Numbered from the stretch's first letter, positions 8,764 through 18,779 are shown. The stretch is DNA of 64,000 bases from Paraburkholderia franconis (GCF_009362735.1 NZ_WHNP01000025.1:60099-124098), one strand, 5' to 3'. Program-made: numbers and translations. The notes: generated by a model not told the origin, from the sequence alone.

Positions 8764-9765
8764 ATGGGTCGCTGGGCATCCGCGCGTTCAACGCGCGTCC
8801 GTGCAACCACGACGACCTCCGGCGCAATGCCTCTCCTGATCGAGCCGCAACTGGCGACACTCGCCGCGCATCCGCCCTCGCGTGGCGACTGGCAATATGA
8901 GATCAAGCTCGATGGTTACAGAATGCTCGCGCGGATAGACTGCGACGGCGTGCGACTGATCACCCGCAACGGCCACGACTGGACCACGCGCTTGCCCAAA
9001 CTGCGCGACGCGCTTGCAAGGCTTCCGGTAGACGACGTGTGGCTTGACGGCGAAGTCGTCGTGCTCGATAAGGAAGGCCGAACGGACTTCAACGCGCTAC
9101 AGAACGCTTTCGACCTGCGCAGCACGGCCAACGTCACCCTCTACCTCTTCGACCTTCTCTGGCTGGATGGAATCGATCGTCGCAACGAACGTCTCATGAC
9201 GCGTCGGCGACTACTGCGCGAGCTGCTCGAAGTCATCGACGAACCACTGATTCGTTTCTCGGAAAACTTCGACGCTGATCCGACCCAGCTCATGGAGGCA
9301 GCGCGCTCAATGAAGCTCGAGGGCATCATTGGCAAACGTGTCGATGCCCCGTATCGGTCGGGACGCTCAACAACCTGGATCAAGCTCAAATGTGGACGAC
9401 GCCAGGCGTTCGTCGTCGGCGGAATCTCTCGCGGCAGCGCGGGTGTGGACTCGCTGATGCTCGGTGTGTTTGAGCAAGGCGGCAGGCTCCGCTACGTCGG
9501 CTCAGTACCACCGTACTTCAGAAGCAGACAAGCCGCGGCATTCCTCGCGCGCGCGACGCCACAGCATGAGGCACCCTTTCGTAATCCGCCAAGACCCGAA
9601 CGCGATCGCGAGTATCTCTGGCTTTCTCCGGAAATCGTGGTCGAGGTCTCCTTTCGGGAATGGACGCCTCGCGGCGAACTCCGGCACACGAAATTCCTCG
9701 CGGTACGCCACGACAAATCGGCGCACGATGTCAGCATGGAGGCGGTGACCGATCCTAATCAGTAA
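8764..9765 (+). CDS. ATP-dependent DNA ligase, LigD-type ligase domain only
   Basis: The 333-aa protein has the nucleotidyltransferase motif I KLDGYR with the adenylated Lys at about residue 48, motif III-like LDGEVVVLD, motif IV EGIIGKR and motif V WIKLK, followed by an OB-fold to about residue 320. This is the ligase module of bacterial LigD enzymes used in non-homologous end joining, but without phosphoesterase or polymerase domains. Translation may begin at 8764 or at the ATG at 8827, where family similarity begins (MPLLIEPQLATL). No ku gene is visible nearby, so its repair partner is unknown. Confidence 0.85.
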   Translation: MGRWASARSTRVRATTTTSGAMPLLIEPQLATLAAHPPSRGDWQYEIKLDGYRMLARIDCDGVRLITRNGHDWTTRLPKLRDALARLPVDDVWLDGEVVVLDKEGRTDFNALQNAFDLRSTANVTLYLFDLLWLDGIDRRNERLMTRRRLLRELLEVIDEPLIRFSENFDADPTQLMEAARSMKLEGIIGKRVDAPYRSGRSTTWIKLKCGRRQAFVVGGISRGSAGVDSLMLGVFEQGGRLRYVGSVPPYFRSRQAAAFLARATPQHEAPFRNPPRPERDREYLWLSPEIVVEVSFREWTPRGELRHTKFLAVRHDKSAHDVSMEAVTDPNQ

Positions 9766-9969
9766 GGCATCCATTGCATTCCAGACGGCGAGTTCCGGGT
9801 TCGGCCAGTTGCGGCCACTCGCCTGAACCTCGAAGTTGTCATTCGAACGGCTGCCTTGTAGCTGGAAGATATCAGCGATCTTTTTGCTGGAGAATTGCGG
9901 CCAGCGCGCGCGGTCGGCAAATGCAATCCAGCCTTGCCACCTCCGACAGCCAGCAGCCAGCTCGTTGAG

Positions 9970-11181
9970 TCACACAGCGACGCGATGCTTCCGGAGTAGT
10001 TGGAAAGCCACGCCTGCCGTGCATGCAACAACGACGGCACTGACCAGAAAGACCGCACGCAGGCCGGCGTGTCCGCCAACCCATCCCAACGCCGGGCTGC
10101 CGACAGACATCGCAACATCGAGAAAGGCCGTGTAAGTGGCCATTGCCATGCCTCGGTTCTTTGGCGTTATCCCGCTGACTGCTTCAACGCCCAACCCCGG
10201 ATACACAAGCGAATAGCCGAAGCCGGCAAGAGCGGCCCCCGCAGATGCAAGCAACCAAGTCCTGGCCAGCCAGATGAGCAGCAGGCCCGCCGCATGAACG
10301 ATGACGAATATTGCCGCGACTCCTGCCCCGCCGAACCGGTCAGGAAGGTGACCGACAATTGTGCGCGCCGCGATCAGTGCGACACCGAATGCAGTGAAAG
10401 CCATCCATACCGGCTGCCAGTGCATGTCTGCGAAGAAAAGCGAACCGAACGCCAGAATTGCGCAGTAGCCGATACTGGCGAGCGCTGCGCCGAGACCGGG
10501 TAGCCAGACAACCCGCATGATCGTGTTGAAGGAGGCATGCTCTCCATGCGTGTGGGGCGCGACTGCTGGCATCCGGATCAGATAAGTGAGCACCATCAAG
10601 GGCAGGATAGCTGTTAGGAGTGCGATCGCTGAAAATCCGAACGACGTGTACAGGATGGACCCGATGGGTCCGCCGAGCGCCATCGCTGCGAACATCGCGG
10701 TTCCGACCCATGCAATCACTTTCCCGGCATGTTGTCTGTCTACCAGCCCGAGCCCCCAGGCGACGGCCCCTGTGATAATGAAGCTCTCAGCCCCTCCGAG
10801 CACCGCGCGACCGACAAGCAGGATGGCAGCGGACAGCGCGGGCACTTTGAGGAAGGCGAGCGAAAGCAGATACAGCAGACCCGCCACCACAGCAGCAACG
10901 AGACCGGCGAGCACGGCGCGTTTCGCGCCCCGCCTGTCGGAAAAGGACCCCGCCCAAACGCGCGAAAACAACGAGGCGGCGAACTGCGCTCCTGCAACCA
11001 GACCGACCATGAACGGACCGAAGCCGAGACCGTTGCTGACATGCAAAGGCAGCGCCGGAAGTGCTACGCCAATGACGATGAAACCGGCGAGCACTGCGGC
11101 CATCACCGGCATCAGGGTCGCAACAACGGACTGCGCGGCAGCTGCTGCCGCAAGTGATTTGTACATGAAGCGTGCCTTCAC
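9970..11181 (-). CDS. MFS transporter, 12 membrane helices (YfcJ/YhhS-like)
   Basis: The 403-aa protein has twelve hydrophobic segments and the MFS signature between helices 2 and 3 (GSFSDRRGAKRAVLAG). Helices are rich in Gly and Ala, and the general pattern matches the YfcJ/YhhS group of small-molecule efflux proteins. It sits in the inner membrane. It is the third gene downstream of a cupin and a tautomerase, all transcribed away from a LysR regulator, so it probably exports or imports an aromatic or oxo-acid compound handled by those two enzymes. The substrate is inference. Confidence 0.85.
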   Translation of the reverse strand: MKARFMYKSLAAAAAAQSVVATLMPVMAAVLAGFIVIGVALPALPLHVSNGLGFGPFMVGLVAGAQFAASLFSRVWAGSFSDRRGAKRAVLAGLVAAVVAGLLYLLSLAFLKVPALSAAILLVGRAVLGGAESFIITGAVAWGLGLVDRQHAGKVIAWVGTAMFAAMALGGPIGSILYTSFGFSAIALLTAILPLMVLTYLIRMPAVAPHTHGEHASFNTIMRVVWLPGLGAALASIGYCAILAFGSLFFADMHWQPVWMAFTAFGVALIAARTIVGHLPDRFGGAGVAAIFVIVHAAGLLLIWLARTWLLASAGAALAGFGYSLVYPGLGVEAVSGITPKNRGMAMATYTAFLDVAMSVGSPALGWVGGHAGLRAVFLVSAVVVACTAGVAFQLLRKHRVAV

Positions 11182-11201
11182 ATCCTGTATCCGGGTTTCT
11201 T

Positions 11202-11405
11202 CTAGATCGTTTGAGAACGCTCCTCAATGTCCGGCAGATAGACTTCCTGCTTCCATCGGTCAGACGGAATTTCCTCAAAGCCGACTGAAACGGATTCCTC
11301 GTCGTAGCCAAGAATCTGCATCACATCACGGGTGATGGCCTCGGCCAGACGTCGCTTCTGCTCCTCCGTCTTTCCGGGCCATGCTTTAACGACGACATGG
11401 GGCAT
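11202..11405 (-). CDS. 4-oxalocrotonate tautomerase family protein
   Basis: At 67 residues it has the usual size of the family. After removal of Met the N-terminal residue is Pro, the general base of 4-oxalocrotonate tautomerases (MPHVVVKAWPGKTEEQKRRL). The helix LAEAITRDVMQILGY and the strand ESVSVGFEEI follow the family pattern. It would isomerise enol/oxo acids as a cytoplasmic oligomer. It lies between the cupin and the transporter gene, with an SD-like GAGAAAG just before the start. The physiological substrate is unknown. Confidence 0.85.
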   Translation of the reverse strand: MPHVVVKAWPGKTEEQKRRLAEAITRDVMQILGYDEESVSVGFEEIPSDRWKQEVYLPDIEERSQTI

Positions 11406-11472
11406 GGCGTCTTTCTCCTGTGGTTGAAAAGACCGGGCAGGTGAAGCAGGCTTGCGGCCTCGTGAACTGCAC

Positions 11473-11883
11473 TTACACCTGCTCGCCGCTGCCGAGGTAC
11501 TGCTCGTCAGTGACTTTCTCCAGCCATTCGACGTTCCTGCCGTCGAGCGCTTCCTGAATGGCGATATGTGTCATCGCGGTCGTCGAAGTTGCGCCATGCC
11601 AGTGCTTGTGGCCAGGCGGGCACCAGACGACGTCACCAGCGCGGATTTCTACGCGCGGCTCGCCTTCGCACTGGGTCCAGCCGCAGCCGGCTGTAACGAT
11701 CAAGGTTTGGCCGAGCGGGTGCGTATGCCAGTTAGTCCGCGCGCCCGGCTCGAAAGTGACGCTCGCACATGAAACGCGTGCCGGCGGAGGTGGAGCGTTC
11801 AGCGGGTCGAGCCGCACAGTGCCCGTAAACCATTCTTCAGGGCCTTTCTTCGAGGGCTGGGAGCCCGCACGTTTCAATTCCAT
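11473..11883 (-). CDS. cupin domain protein, 136 aa
   Basis: A single conserved cupin barrel is visible. Motif 1 is NWHTHPLGQ (metal ligands His53, His55) and continues with TLIVTAGCGW; motif 2 is GDVVWCPPGHKHWHGAT, supplying the third His. The C-terminal helix (WLEKVTDEQYL) is typical of small cupins often annotated as carboxymuconolactone decarboxylase-associated. It is probably a metal-dependent isomerase or dioxygenase in the cytoplasm. It is the first gene of the cupin-tautomerase-MFS set and divergent from the LysR gene. Confidence 0.85.
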   Translation of the reverse strand: MELKRAGSQPSKKGPEEWFTGTVRLDPLNAPPPPARVSCASVTFEPGARTNWHTHPLGQTLIVTAGCGWTQCEGEPRVEIRAGDVVWCPPGHKHWHGATSTTAMTHIAIQEALDGRNVEWLEKVTDEQYLGSGEQV

Positions 11884-11997
11884 GACTGTTCCTCGTCGGT
11901 GTCGTCCGGGGGTATGCCCGGTTCAGCTAATCTAACTCCTGGCAATTGATGCGACTAGATGGCAATATCGGCATGCCCTTATGCTGTGGAGCATTAA

Positions 11998-12903
11998 TTG
12001 AAAGAGGATTTCAACGATCTGGTCGGCTTCATGAACGTCGCGCGTGAGCGCAACTTCACGCGGGCGGCCGCCCAACTGGGAGTCTCGCAGTCGGCCTTGA
12101 GCCGTACGGTTGCCGGCCTTGAAAAGCGGATGGGCATCCAGTTGCTGACGCGCACTACCCGCAGCGTCTCCTTGACGGAGGCAGGCGAACGGCTACTGGC
12201 GGCGATTGCACCACGTTTCCAGGAAATTGAAGCGGAGGTCGATTCCTTGCGCGCAATGACAAGCCGCCCAGGCGGAACTGTCCGGATCACGACCACCGAC
12301 TACGCGGCGAACTCGTACGTTTGGCCGCGTCTGCAACCGTTGCTGCGCCAGTACCCGGAACTGAAGATTGAATTGGTCAATGACTACGGGTTAGCCGACA
12401 TCGTCGCGGATCGGTATGACATCGGCGTGCGGCTAGGCGACCAGGTGGCCAAGGACATGGTAGCGGTGCGAATCGCCCCTGACATGACGATGGCAATCGT
12501 GGGCTCCCCCGGATACCTGCAATCGATTGCACCTGCGAAGACGCCGCAGGATCTGACGCTGCACAACTGCATTAATTTGAGACTGCCAACGCGAGATTCA
12601 CTGCTCCCCTGGGAGTTACGGAAGGGACGACGAGAACTGCAGGTGCGGGTCGAAGGGCAGCTCACCTTCAATAATGTCTACCAGATGTTGGACGCGGCGC
12701 TTGAAGGATTTGGGCTCGCGTACGTGCCCAAAGACCTGGCCGAGATGCATGTCCGGGCGGGGCGTCTGCGTTGGGTGCTGGAAGACTGGTTTCCCACGTT
12801 CGTCGGGCATCACGTCTATTACCCTGGTCGTCGCAAGTCATCGCGTGCAGTCGAGCTTGTAGTCGACGCATTGAAGAGCGGCTATAAGCGTCGAGCGCAG
12901 TGA
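11998..12903 (+). CDS. LysR-family transcriptional regulator
   Basis: The 301-aa protein starts with an unusual TTG at 11998 (KEDFNDLVGFMNVARERNFT). The N-terminal winged HTH (residues 5-65) contains TRAAAQLGVSQSALSRTV, and the substrate-binding domain spans about 90-290. It belongs to the CrgA-like group. It is divergent from the cupin gene with 114 bases between them, which should hold its operator, so it probably activates the cupin-tautomerase-MFS genes in response to their substrate. TTG use is consistent with low expression. Confidence 0.9.
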   Translation: MKEDFNDLVGFMNVARERNFTRAAAQLGVSQSALSRTVAGLEKRMGIQLLTRTTRSVSLTEAGERLLAAIAPRFQEIEAEVDSLRAMTSRPGGTVRITTTDYAANSYVWPRLQPLLRQYPELKIELVNDYGLADIVADRYDIGVRLGDQVAKDMVAVRIAPDMTMAIVGSPGYLQSIAPAKTPQDLTLHNCINLRLPTRDSLLPWELRKGRRELQVRVEGQLTFNNVYQMLDAALEGFGLAYVPKDLAEMHVRAGRLRWVLEDWFPTFVGHHVYYPGRRKSSRAVELVVDALKSGYKRRAQ

Positions 12904-13200
12904 CCGGCAAACGGCGATCACGACGCAGATTTTCACCACCCGGGTCATACGCTATCCGCTGAATGCGGCGCAGGCCAGCAAGTGAGTCATCGGTTGCGCG
13001 CCCGATGCGCCGCGATTGCTGCCTGCGGAGCAACCCCATCGGGAACCGCTTCAACGCGTCTGGGTAGCGCCCATCAGGCGCAATCCTGCCTGCTTGCTGG
13101 ACGTCACATTGCGCTCGCCTGTGCCTAATCCATGTACTAGTATCCATCAGGGTGCTTCGACAGGCTGGTCGTACCAATCGACGAGCAGAAGGAGAAAACC

Positions 13201-14680
13201 ATGGGTATGCGCGCACTTCCCGTCATCACCGCACTCGCCGTGATGCCTGCAATGGCTCTCGCCGGACCCGGCAGCAACGCTCCCTGGTATCCCTCGCTGA
13301 TGGCCTTCGAGCACTACGACTCGGGCCGCAGCCACCTCTTTGCCCAGGCCAACTTCCACGGCTCCTTCGCACAAGGAGGCAACGTGGTCAGCGCGCGGGT
13401 TTCCCTCGATGATTACCTGACGCCCTACAACGTCGTGTACCTCGGCGCCGACTCGATGTTCATCTATGGGGGCGGCTATGGCGACAAGGGCGGAATCGGG
13501 GCCTTCGTTGCGCGGGTGGATCCCAAGACGCTGAAGACCGTCTGGGCCAATCAACTCATCAACACGGTCGACACCAACGAGTGGGACTATCCGGGCGTAG
13601 TGAGCATCCTGCGCGATGGCTATCTCTACGTCATCTACGGCTACCGGATTGCCAAGCTCGATCCCCGCGACGGACACGTGGTGGCGGGGCCGGTGGAACT
13701 GCCCACCGCGCCGACTGCCGATCTGCGCGACACCTCTTACAACGGCCTCGACGCGCTGCCCGACGGCACGCTGATCACCAAGACCGTGTACCGCGAGAAA
13801 GGCTGTGAGGAACAGGGCTTCTCGGCCTTTCTGGATTGCCCCCATCCGGCAGCCGTTCCCCGCTCGATCATCGTGGCCATCGATCCCCGGACCCTGGAAG
13901 TCGTTGATAAAATCACGGCCGAAGAGTTCATCGGCGGACGAATCACCTCGGTCCGATTCCAGGGCAAGGACTACGCCTATCTGGCCGGCTCGACCAAGAT
14001 TTTCCGCTACCTCTACGAAGACCGACATTTTTCGCTCGACAACTCCTGGGGGCCCGTCGTCTATCGGGATTCCAGTTCCGGCCAGACCGCCGCCTCGGCC
14101 GTCATTGTCATGAACGACTGGGTCGTCTTCGAAGACAACGCCACCCCGGTGGACAACCCGCCTGCCGGGCCGTCTCCCTGGATGACAGTGATGGCGATCA
14201 ACCAGGCCGATACCACCAGACAGTTCGCCGTCCAGCCCTTCAAGTCATTCCAGTCGCCATCCAACATCATCAGCTTCTCGCCCTCGTCCGTGTCGGTCGA
14301 CCCGCTGCGCAACCGCATCTTCGCCCTCGATGCCGGTCCCGGCGTCATTGGCGTGCTGGAACTGGATTCCGATGGCCTGCAAACCGTCTGGACCGCACAG
14401 CAACGCACCACCGAATTCCTCGCCCTGATCGGCCCGCGCGAACGCCGCGTTGTAGTGGGCACTGACATCCCAGCCAACCAGGCGATAGGCTCGAACACCG
14501 AGGACACCATCGTCTGGCGCGAAGCCGAAACCGGACGCGAATTGGCCCGATCGGAACTGCTCCCTGCAGTCGATACGGGGACTGATCCAGCCCGGCTATG
14601 CAGGGCGAATGTATTACATGGCGCAGGAAGGCAAGGTTATCGAGCTTACGGTTGGCGCTGCTCCCGCAAGAGGAAATTAG
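13201..14680 (+). pseudogene. secreted beta-propeller-like (PQQ-type) protein, frameshifted near the end
   Basis: The ATG at 13201 follows AAGGAG. An N-terminal signal peptide is visible (ALPVITALAVMPAMALAGP, cut after ALA). Repeated segments ending in 'VDPKTLKTVW', 'LDPRDGHVV' and 'IDPRTLEVV' indicate a periplasmic beta-propeller of PQQ-dehydrogenase type. The annotated frame runs on to 14736 with a nonsense-like basic tail, whereas the +1 frame from about 14582 reads LIQPGYAGRMYYMAQEGK and ends TVGAAPARGN at 14680. The true C-terminus is therefore shifted by one base near 14578-14582. About 493 residues are expected. It may be a real mutation or a sequence error. Confidence 0.7.
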
Positions 14681-15371
14681 GGGTTTTCTGTCCAGGGGGC
14701 GGCAAGCTCGCAGCGGTAGCGAGAACAGCACAGTGACAACCGAATAGCGTTTATCCGCTGCCGGAATGGGTTCGAATCGCGCTGCGGCGGCCAACTTCTT
14801 CAAGCCGATTAGCGATGACGATTCCTCGACCTTGATCAAGCTTAGCCCAGGTAGCTCTTCCTCCGGATGTCCGAATCGCCCCGTGAGCAGTCGTTGATGC
14901 CTCCACCCGTGCGAGCGTCTGATGCGGGTCCGGCTGCTGCCTGACGCGGCCGATGAGCGGGCAACAACGGCGACGGCACTATGTCAGACCGGGATCGGCG
15001 ATGAAGAGACACTCGCGATTTCGCGTCGAACGGCCGCTCACCGACTGACTCGGGACGACTGCAAAACCGCGCCACTTTTTGCTCTGCAATGTTTCAATTT
15101 TTCAAAGTTCGCACCAGAAGTGCTCTGTTTTGTGTTCGGTTCCACGCGCCGATATCTGCGTGCCGCTTGTCGCTGTTACGTACCGTCCACCGATACGTTT
15201 CCACTTTGCACACTCAAGCCATATTTGACGGTGGCACAGGCGGACCAATGCTCGACGGCATCCACTACTCAGATCGATGTGCGGTCAGGATCGTCCTCGC
15301 GATACAGCTGTCGCAACCTTGAAAGCTAATCGCTGACTACTAAGGTGCTTCACAGGATCAAGGAGAGAATC
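14681..15371. other. gap without a convincing gene
   Basis: Several short frames exist but none has both a ribosome site and a plausible product. The 15089-15322 and 14922-15329 frames are Ser/Arg/Cys-rich and look non-coding. G+C falls in the second half, where a promoter for the RidA-like gene at 15372 may lie. Confidence 0.4.
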
Positions 15372-15863
15372 ATGGCAAGAATCGAAGCAAAGCTGGAACA
15401 AATGGGACTGGCGTTGCCTCGTGCGCTACAGATGCCGGCAAACGTGCAAATGTCTTTACCGTTTGCATGGGTACGTGTGAGAGGTGCGCGCGCCTTTGTC
15501 TCTGGTCATGTACCGCTGAACCCGGACGGAACAATTGCGCAACCTGTCGGTAAGGTGGGTGCCGATGTTTCTCCAGACGAAGGCTATGCTGCTGCCAGGC
15601 TTGTCGCGCTTGCACATTTGGCGAGCCTCCACAAGGCGCTCGGGGACCTGGATCGTATAACAGGCTGGCTACGTGTTTTTGCGATGGTCAACGTCGCACC
15701 CGGTTTCGACCAGATGCCGCGGGTCGCGAATGGCTTCTCGGATCTCATCCTTGAACTGTACGGACCGGACATTGGAACGCACGCTCGCTCGGCGATTGGC
15801 GTGGCACTTCCGCTCAACGTACCCGTTGAATGCGAGGCAGAAGTCGAGATCGACGGAGCATGA
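15372..15863 (+). CDS. RidA-like (YjgF/YER057c/UK114) protein, 163 aa
   Basis: AAGGAG at 15360-15365 places the start at ATG 15372 rather than the upstream 15345. The protein has a RidA fold pattern: SGHVPLNPDGTI near residue 45, a helix with ALAHLASLHKALGDLDRITG, the strand LRVFAMVNVAPGF and the end HARSAIGVALPLNVPVE, with the family's Arg near residue 142. RidA enzymes hydrolyse reactive 2-aminoacrylate/imine intermediates. This is the longer ~160-aa subfamily. The gene stands alone, before the quinone-oxidoreductase-like gene. Confidence 0.85.
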   Translation: MARIEAKLEQMGLALPRALQMPANVQMSLPFAWVRVRGARAFVSGHVPLNPDGTIAQPVGKVGADVSPDEGYAAARLVALAHLASLHKALGDLDRITGWLRVFAMVNVAPGFDQMPRVANGFSDLILELYGPDIGTHARSAIGVALPLNVPVECEAEVEIDGA

Positions 15864-16035
15864 TGAGCGCCCCATACATCATCGGGTTCTAGCCGGCCAT
15901 GATCTCTCCATGCCAGCGCAGATGAATTCTCGCGACCCGCTGCCGGCTGGTATCAATTGCCACACCCGTAGCGTTTTTTAACTCACGATTTGCGCGTGGG
16001 GCGCATTAAACGAAAGGCTGTCGGAATAACAACCT

Positions 16036-17058
16036 ATGAAGCAAATCTGGATCACTGGTCATGGCGGACCGGAAAAGCTCCAAGTGCGTGAAGTGCCCGA
16101 CCCGAATCCGAAGGCAGGGGAATTGCGCATTCGCGTCAGGGCATGCGGCATCAACTTTGCCGACATCCTCGAACGACGCGGCTTGTACCCGGATGCACCG
16201 CGCCCGCCAACAGTCGTTGGCTACGAAGTATCGGGTATCGTGGATCAGATCGGCAGCGAAGTCGACGAGCAATGGCTTGGCCGCGACGTGTTCGCGCTCG
16301 TCCACTTCGGCGGGTATGCCGACACTGTAACGGTTTCGACCGCGCAAGTATTTGCCAAGCCGATCGCATTGGATCACGCCCATTCCGTCGCCCTGCCCGT
16401 CCAGTACCTCACTGCCTGGCAGTTGCTGGTCGTGATGGGGGCGGTGACAGCCGGCGATTCGGTGCTCATCCATAATGCAGGTGGAGGTGTCGGATTGGCC
16501 GCAATCGATATAGCACGCCACTTGGGAGCGACGATCTACGGGACGGCAAGTCCCGGCAAGCATGCATTCCTGCGCGAACGTGGCCTCAATCGCGCGATCG
16601 ACTACACCCGTGGCGACTGGAGGGAGGAACTCATGCAGCTTACCTCAGGCGCCGGGGTCGAACTGATCATCGACCCTCTCGGCGGCACACATTGGAAGAA
16701 GAGCTATTCGGCGCTGCGTTCGACAGGTCGTCTCGGGATTTTCGGCATTTCCAGCGCCACGAGCTCGCAGCTACCCGGCCTGCTGCGCTTGGTAGCATTA
16801 GTCGCCGCAACACCATGGTTTCATCCGCTCGGTCTGATGAGTCGCAATCGTGGCGTATTTGGGGTTAATCTTGGTCATCTCTGGGGCGAACTCCCAAAGC
16901 TGCAAGTGTGGATGAGAGCACTGCTTGACGGAGTCGATGCAGGTTGGATTCGGCCCCATGTCGACCGCACTTTTTCATTTGAACGCGCCGGCGATGCACA
17001 TGCCTGGATAGAAGATCGCAAAAACATCGGGAAGGTTGTATTGAACGTCGAAGAGTAG
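16036..17058 (+). CDS. zinc-free quinone oxidoreductase-like (VAT1/QOR) dehydrogenase
   Basis: The 340-aa MDR-superfamily enzyme has an N-terminal GroES-like domain (GINFADILERRGLYP, VGYEVSGIVDQIG) and a Rossmann domain with the NADPH-binding AGGGVGLAAIDIARHLG near residue 148. The catalytic zinc ligands of alcohol dehydrogenases are absent, placing it in the quinone oxidoreductase/VAT1 group. It would reduce quinones or enones with NADPH in the cytosol. It is separate from the RidA gene (173 bases), so co-transcription is possible but not shown. Confidence 0.85.
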   Translation: MKQIWITGHGGPEKLQVREVPDPNPKAGELRIRVRACGINFADILERRGLYPDAPRPPTVVGYEVSGIVDQIGSEVDEQWLGRDVFALVHFGGYADTVTVSTAQVFAKPIALDHAHSVALPVQYLTAWQLLVVMGAVTAGDSVLIHNAGGGVGLAAIDIARHLGATIYGTASPGKHAFLRERGLNRAIDYTRGDWREELMQLTSGAGVELIIDPLGGTHWKKSYSALRSTGRLGIFGISSATSSQLPGLLRLVALVAATPWFHPLGLMSRNRGVFGVNLGHLWGELPKLQVWMRALLDGVDAGWIRPHVDRTFSFERAGDAHAWIEDRKNIGKVVLNVEE

Positions 17059-17681
17059 GCTTCTCCGAAGTGCCATCTCCGCGCCCGCGCTGCGTGCGAA
17101 TGTCCGTATCGGTAGGACAGCGGACCCGCGCCCATGCTGCGCGAGTGACTCAAACGGGTCTCAACGCCTTCAAACCCCAACTCATCCACAAAAACATCCA
17201 CCACGCGCACCGGATTAGTGTTTGTCACGTAGTCGTCAAGCACTTCGGGAAAGAGGAAGCTTTGCGTACGATCTTCGCCTTGAACGAACCGCTCCATCTC
17301 GCTTCTCCCCGTTCTACGACGAATACATTTAGCACTACGAAATTGCGTTTTGACACAGTCTGGTCCGGTTGCTGCCTTTCGCAGCATAGGTCCGAGCATT
17401 TCGAAACGAAGGGAGTGGCGTGTCCCCGCCTTCTTCGTCCGAAGTGACGAGCAACGTCCCGTTATGGTCGTCGGTTGCCCAGATCAAGCCTTGGTCGTCG
17501 ACCTTGATGTCGGATGGTGCACCGTCATAGCGCAACAACGGCGATCGCCTGCGAGAAGCTCATGATAACCGGGACGAAGCCCGCGAGTCGATTTCGCGCG
17601 AAAGCGTGCGACATGGGCCACCGGCGATCGCGGGAGTCGACTGTGCTAAATTGTCTTGCTCAACGTCGCGAGGGATAGGTT
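17059..17681. other. gap with transposase and propeller fragments
   Basis: It holds an IS1182-like transposase start (separate entry) and, on the minus strand (17400-17538), a short frame reading APSDIKVDDQGLIWATDD, which resembles one blade of a virginiamycin-lyase/SMP-30-type propeller. Both are fragments, consistent with an old insertion and deletion here. Confidence 0.45.
17171..17297 (-). pseudogene. IS1182-family transposase, N-terminal fragment
   Basis: The frame from ATG at 17297 reads MERFVQGEDRTQSFLFPEVL followed by DDYVTNTNPVRVVDVFVDEL and GFEGV, the conserved N-terminus of IS1182-type DDE transposases. Similarity ends after about 42 residues, where the family continues with EPAATGRPSYHP-like sequence but this frame does not. 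No DDE domain is nearby, so this is a dead scrap of an insertion sequence. Confidence 0.7.
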
Positions 17682-18779
17682 GTGAATTGGATGACCCGCT
17701 TGTTAAAGAGAGCGCGAACGGAGCCGGAAACACCCAGGCTTTTGAGTGAAGCATCTGTTCACCGTACGCAAGAGACAGCCGCAACGACCGCGCTGATGCG
17801 GGCTATGGAATCGACCGTGCATCAGCGTCATTCCGACGCGCTGGCGACCTACCGGCGCCTCACAGCCGAATTCGCGACACATCAGGCAAACGCCGCACTC
17901 ATCGCAACCTGGCGCCGCCAGATTTCTGAGCAGAGAGAGTTGTTGCGGGCGCTCGAGCCGGAGGCCGAGCTTATCGTCTATCTCCTCAACCGTTATGCGA
18001 TGGTGGACGGCCGCGACCATCGAACCCTGAGTGCATTAGAGCAGGCCGAACTGCTGAGGACGGAGCTTCCCGAGGAACCAGCCCGGGTTGCTTGCGAGAG
18101 GCAAGAACCGGCGGTGCCGCGCGACCTTCTCGACAGATCGTTGCGGACCGCCCCTCAAGCCGGCGAAGCAGGCGAATTGAGCACTGAGGAGCTTGAACGG
18201 GCGAACGCGCAGTTGGCTCAGCAATGTGCCGACGTAACAGCCGGCATGCCAGCGGACGAATGCGCGGAAGAGCTCGAGCGGGAAATTGCGGCGCTTCAGC
18301 ACTCGGTCGAATCGAAGCAGTCGGAGACCCATGCGCTGAAGTCAATGTTCCTCAAATATGGTGCTGTGCGCGGTATCCTGCTCAACAGGATGTCCGAGCG
18401 GGAACGCCGAGACGTCTTTTTGAAAGGCGCGCGGGACCTGGCAAGGGCGAAGCGAGATCAAGAGCGCGCAGCGGAGAAACCAGCGGGGAGTGAATTGCCA
18501 CCCGCGGTGCAGGAAAAGGGCAAGGTGTACCTTCGAACTCGTCCAGAGGCAGGGTGGCGGGCCAAAGCGTCGGGGACCAGTGAGAGCAAGCCCGTCGATA
18601 GCTTACTTGCAAGCTGGAGCGACGCGCAGGGGCGAGTTTCTCCGCAGCACGTAGCGGACAAGCTAAGGATTAAGCGGCGCGCAGCCAAGAAAATTCTTCA
18701 GGACGCAGTCCAGCGGGGAGTCCTCGTCGCGCTGCCAGATGGCTGGTACGAGGTCGCTTCTCGCCAGCCGCTCACGTAG
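17682..18779 (+). CDS. hypothetical coiled-coil protein with C-terminal winged helix
   Basis: The 365-aa product starts at GTG 17682 (VNWMTRLLKR). Residues 20-240 are helical and Glu/Gln/Ala-rich with heptad-like spacing (EELERANAQLAQQCADV, LEREIAALQHSVESKQ), indicating coiled coils. The last ~60 residues (LLASWSDAQGRVSPQHVADK and KRRAAKKILQDAVQRGVLV) look like a winged helix-turn-helix. It has no membrane segment. It may be a DNA-binding structural or regulatory protein; I do not recognise the family. Confidence 0.7.
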   Translation: MNWMTRLLKRARTEPETPRLLSEASVHRTQETAATTALMRAMESTVHQRHSDALATYRRLTAEFATHQANAALIATWRRQISEQRELLRALEPEAELIVYLLNRYAMVDGRDHRTLSALEQAELLRTELPEEPARVACERQEPAVPRDLLDRSLRTAPQAGEAGELSTEELERANAQLAQQCADVTAGMPADECAEELEREIAALQHSVESKQSETHALKSMFLKYGAVRGILLNRMSERERRDVFLKGARDLARAKRDQERAAEKPAGSELPPAVQEKGKVYLRTRPEAGWRAKASGTSESKPVDSLLASWSDAQGRVSPQHVADKLRIKRRAAKKILQDAVQRGVLVALPDGWYEVASRQPLT

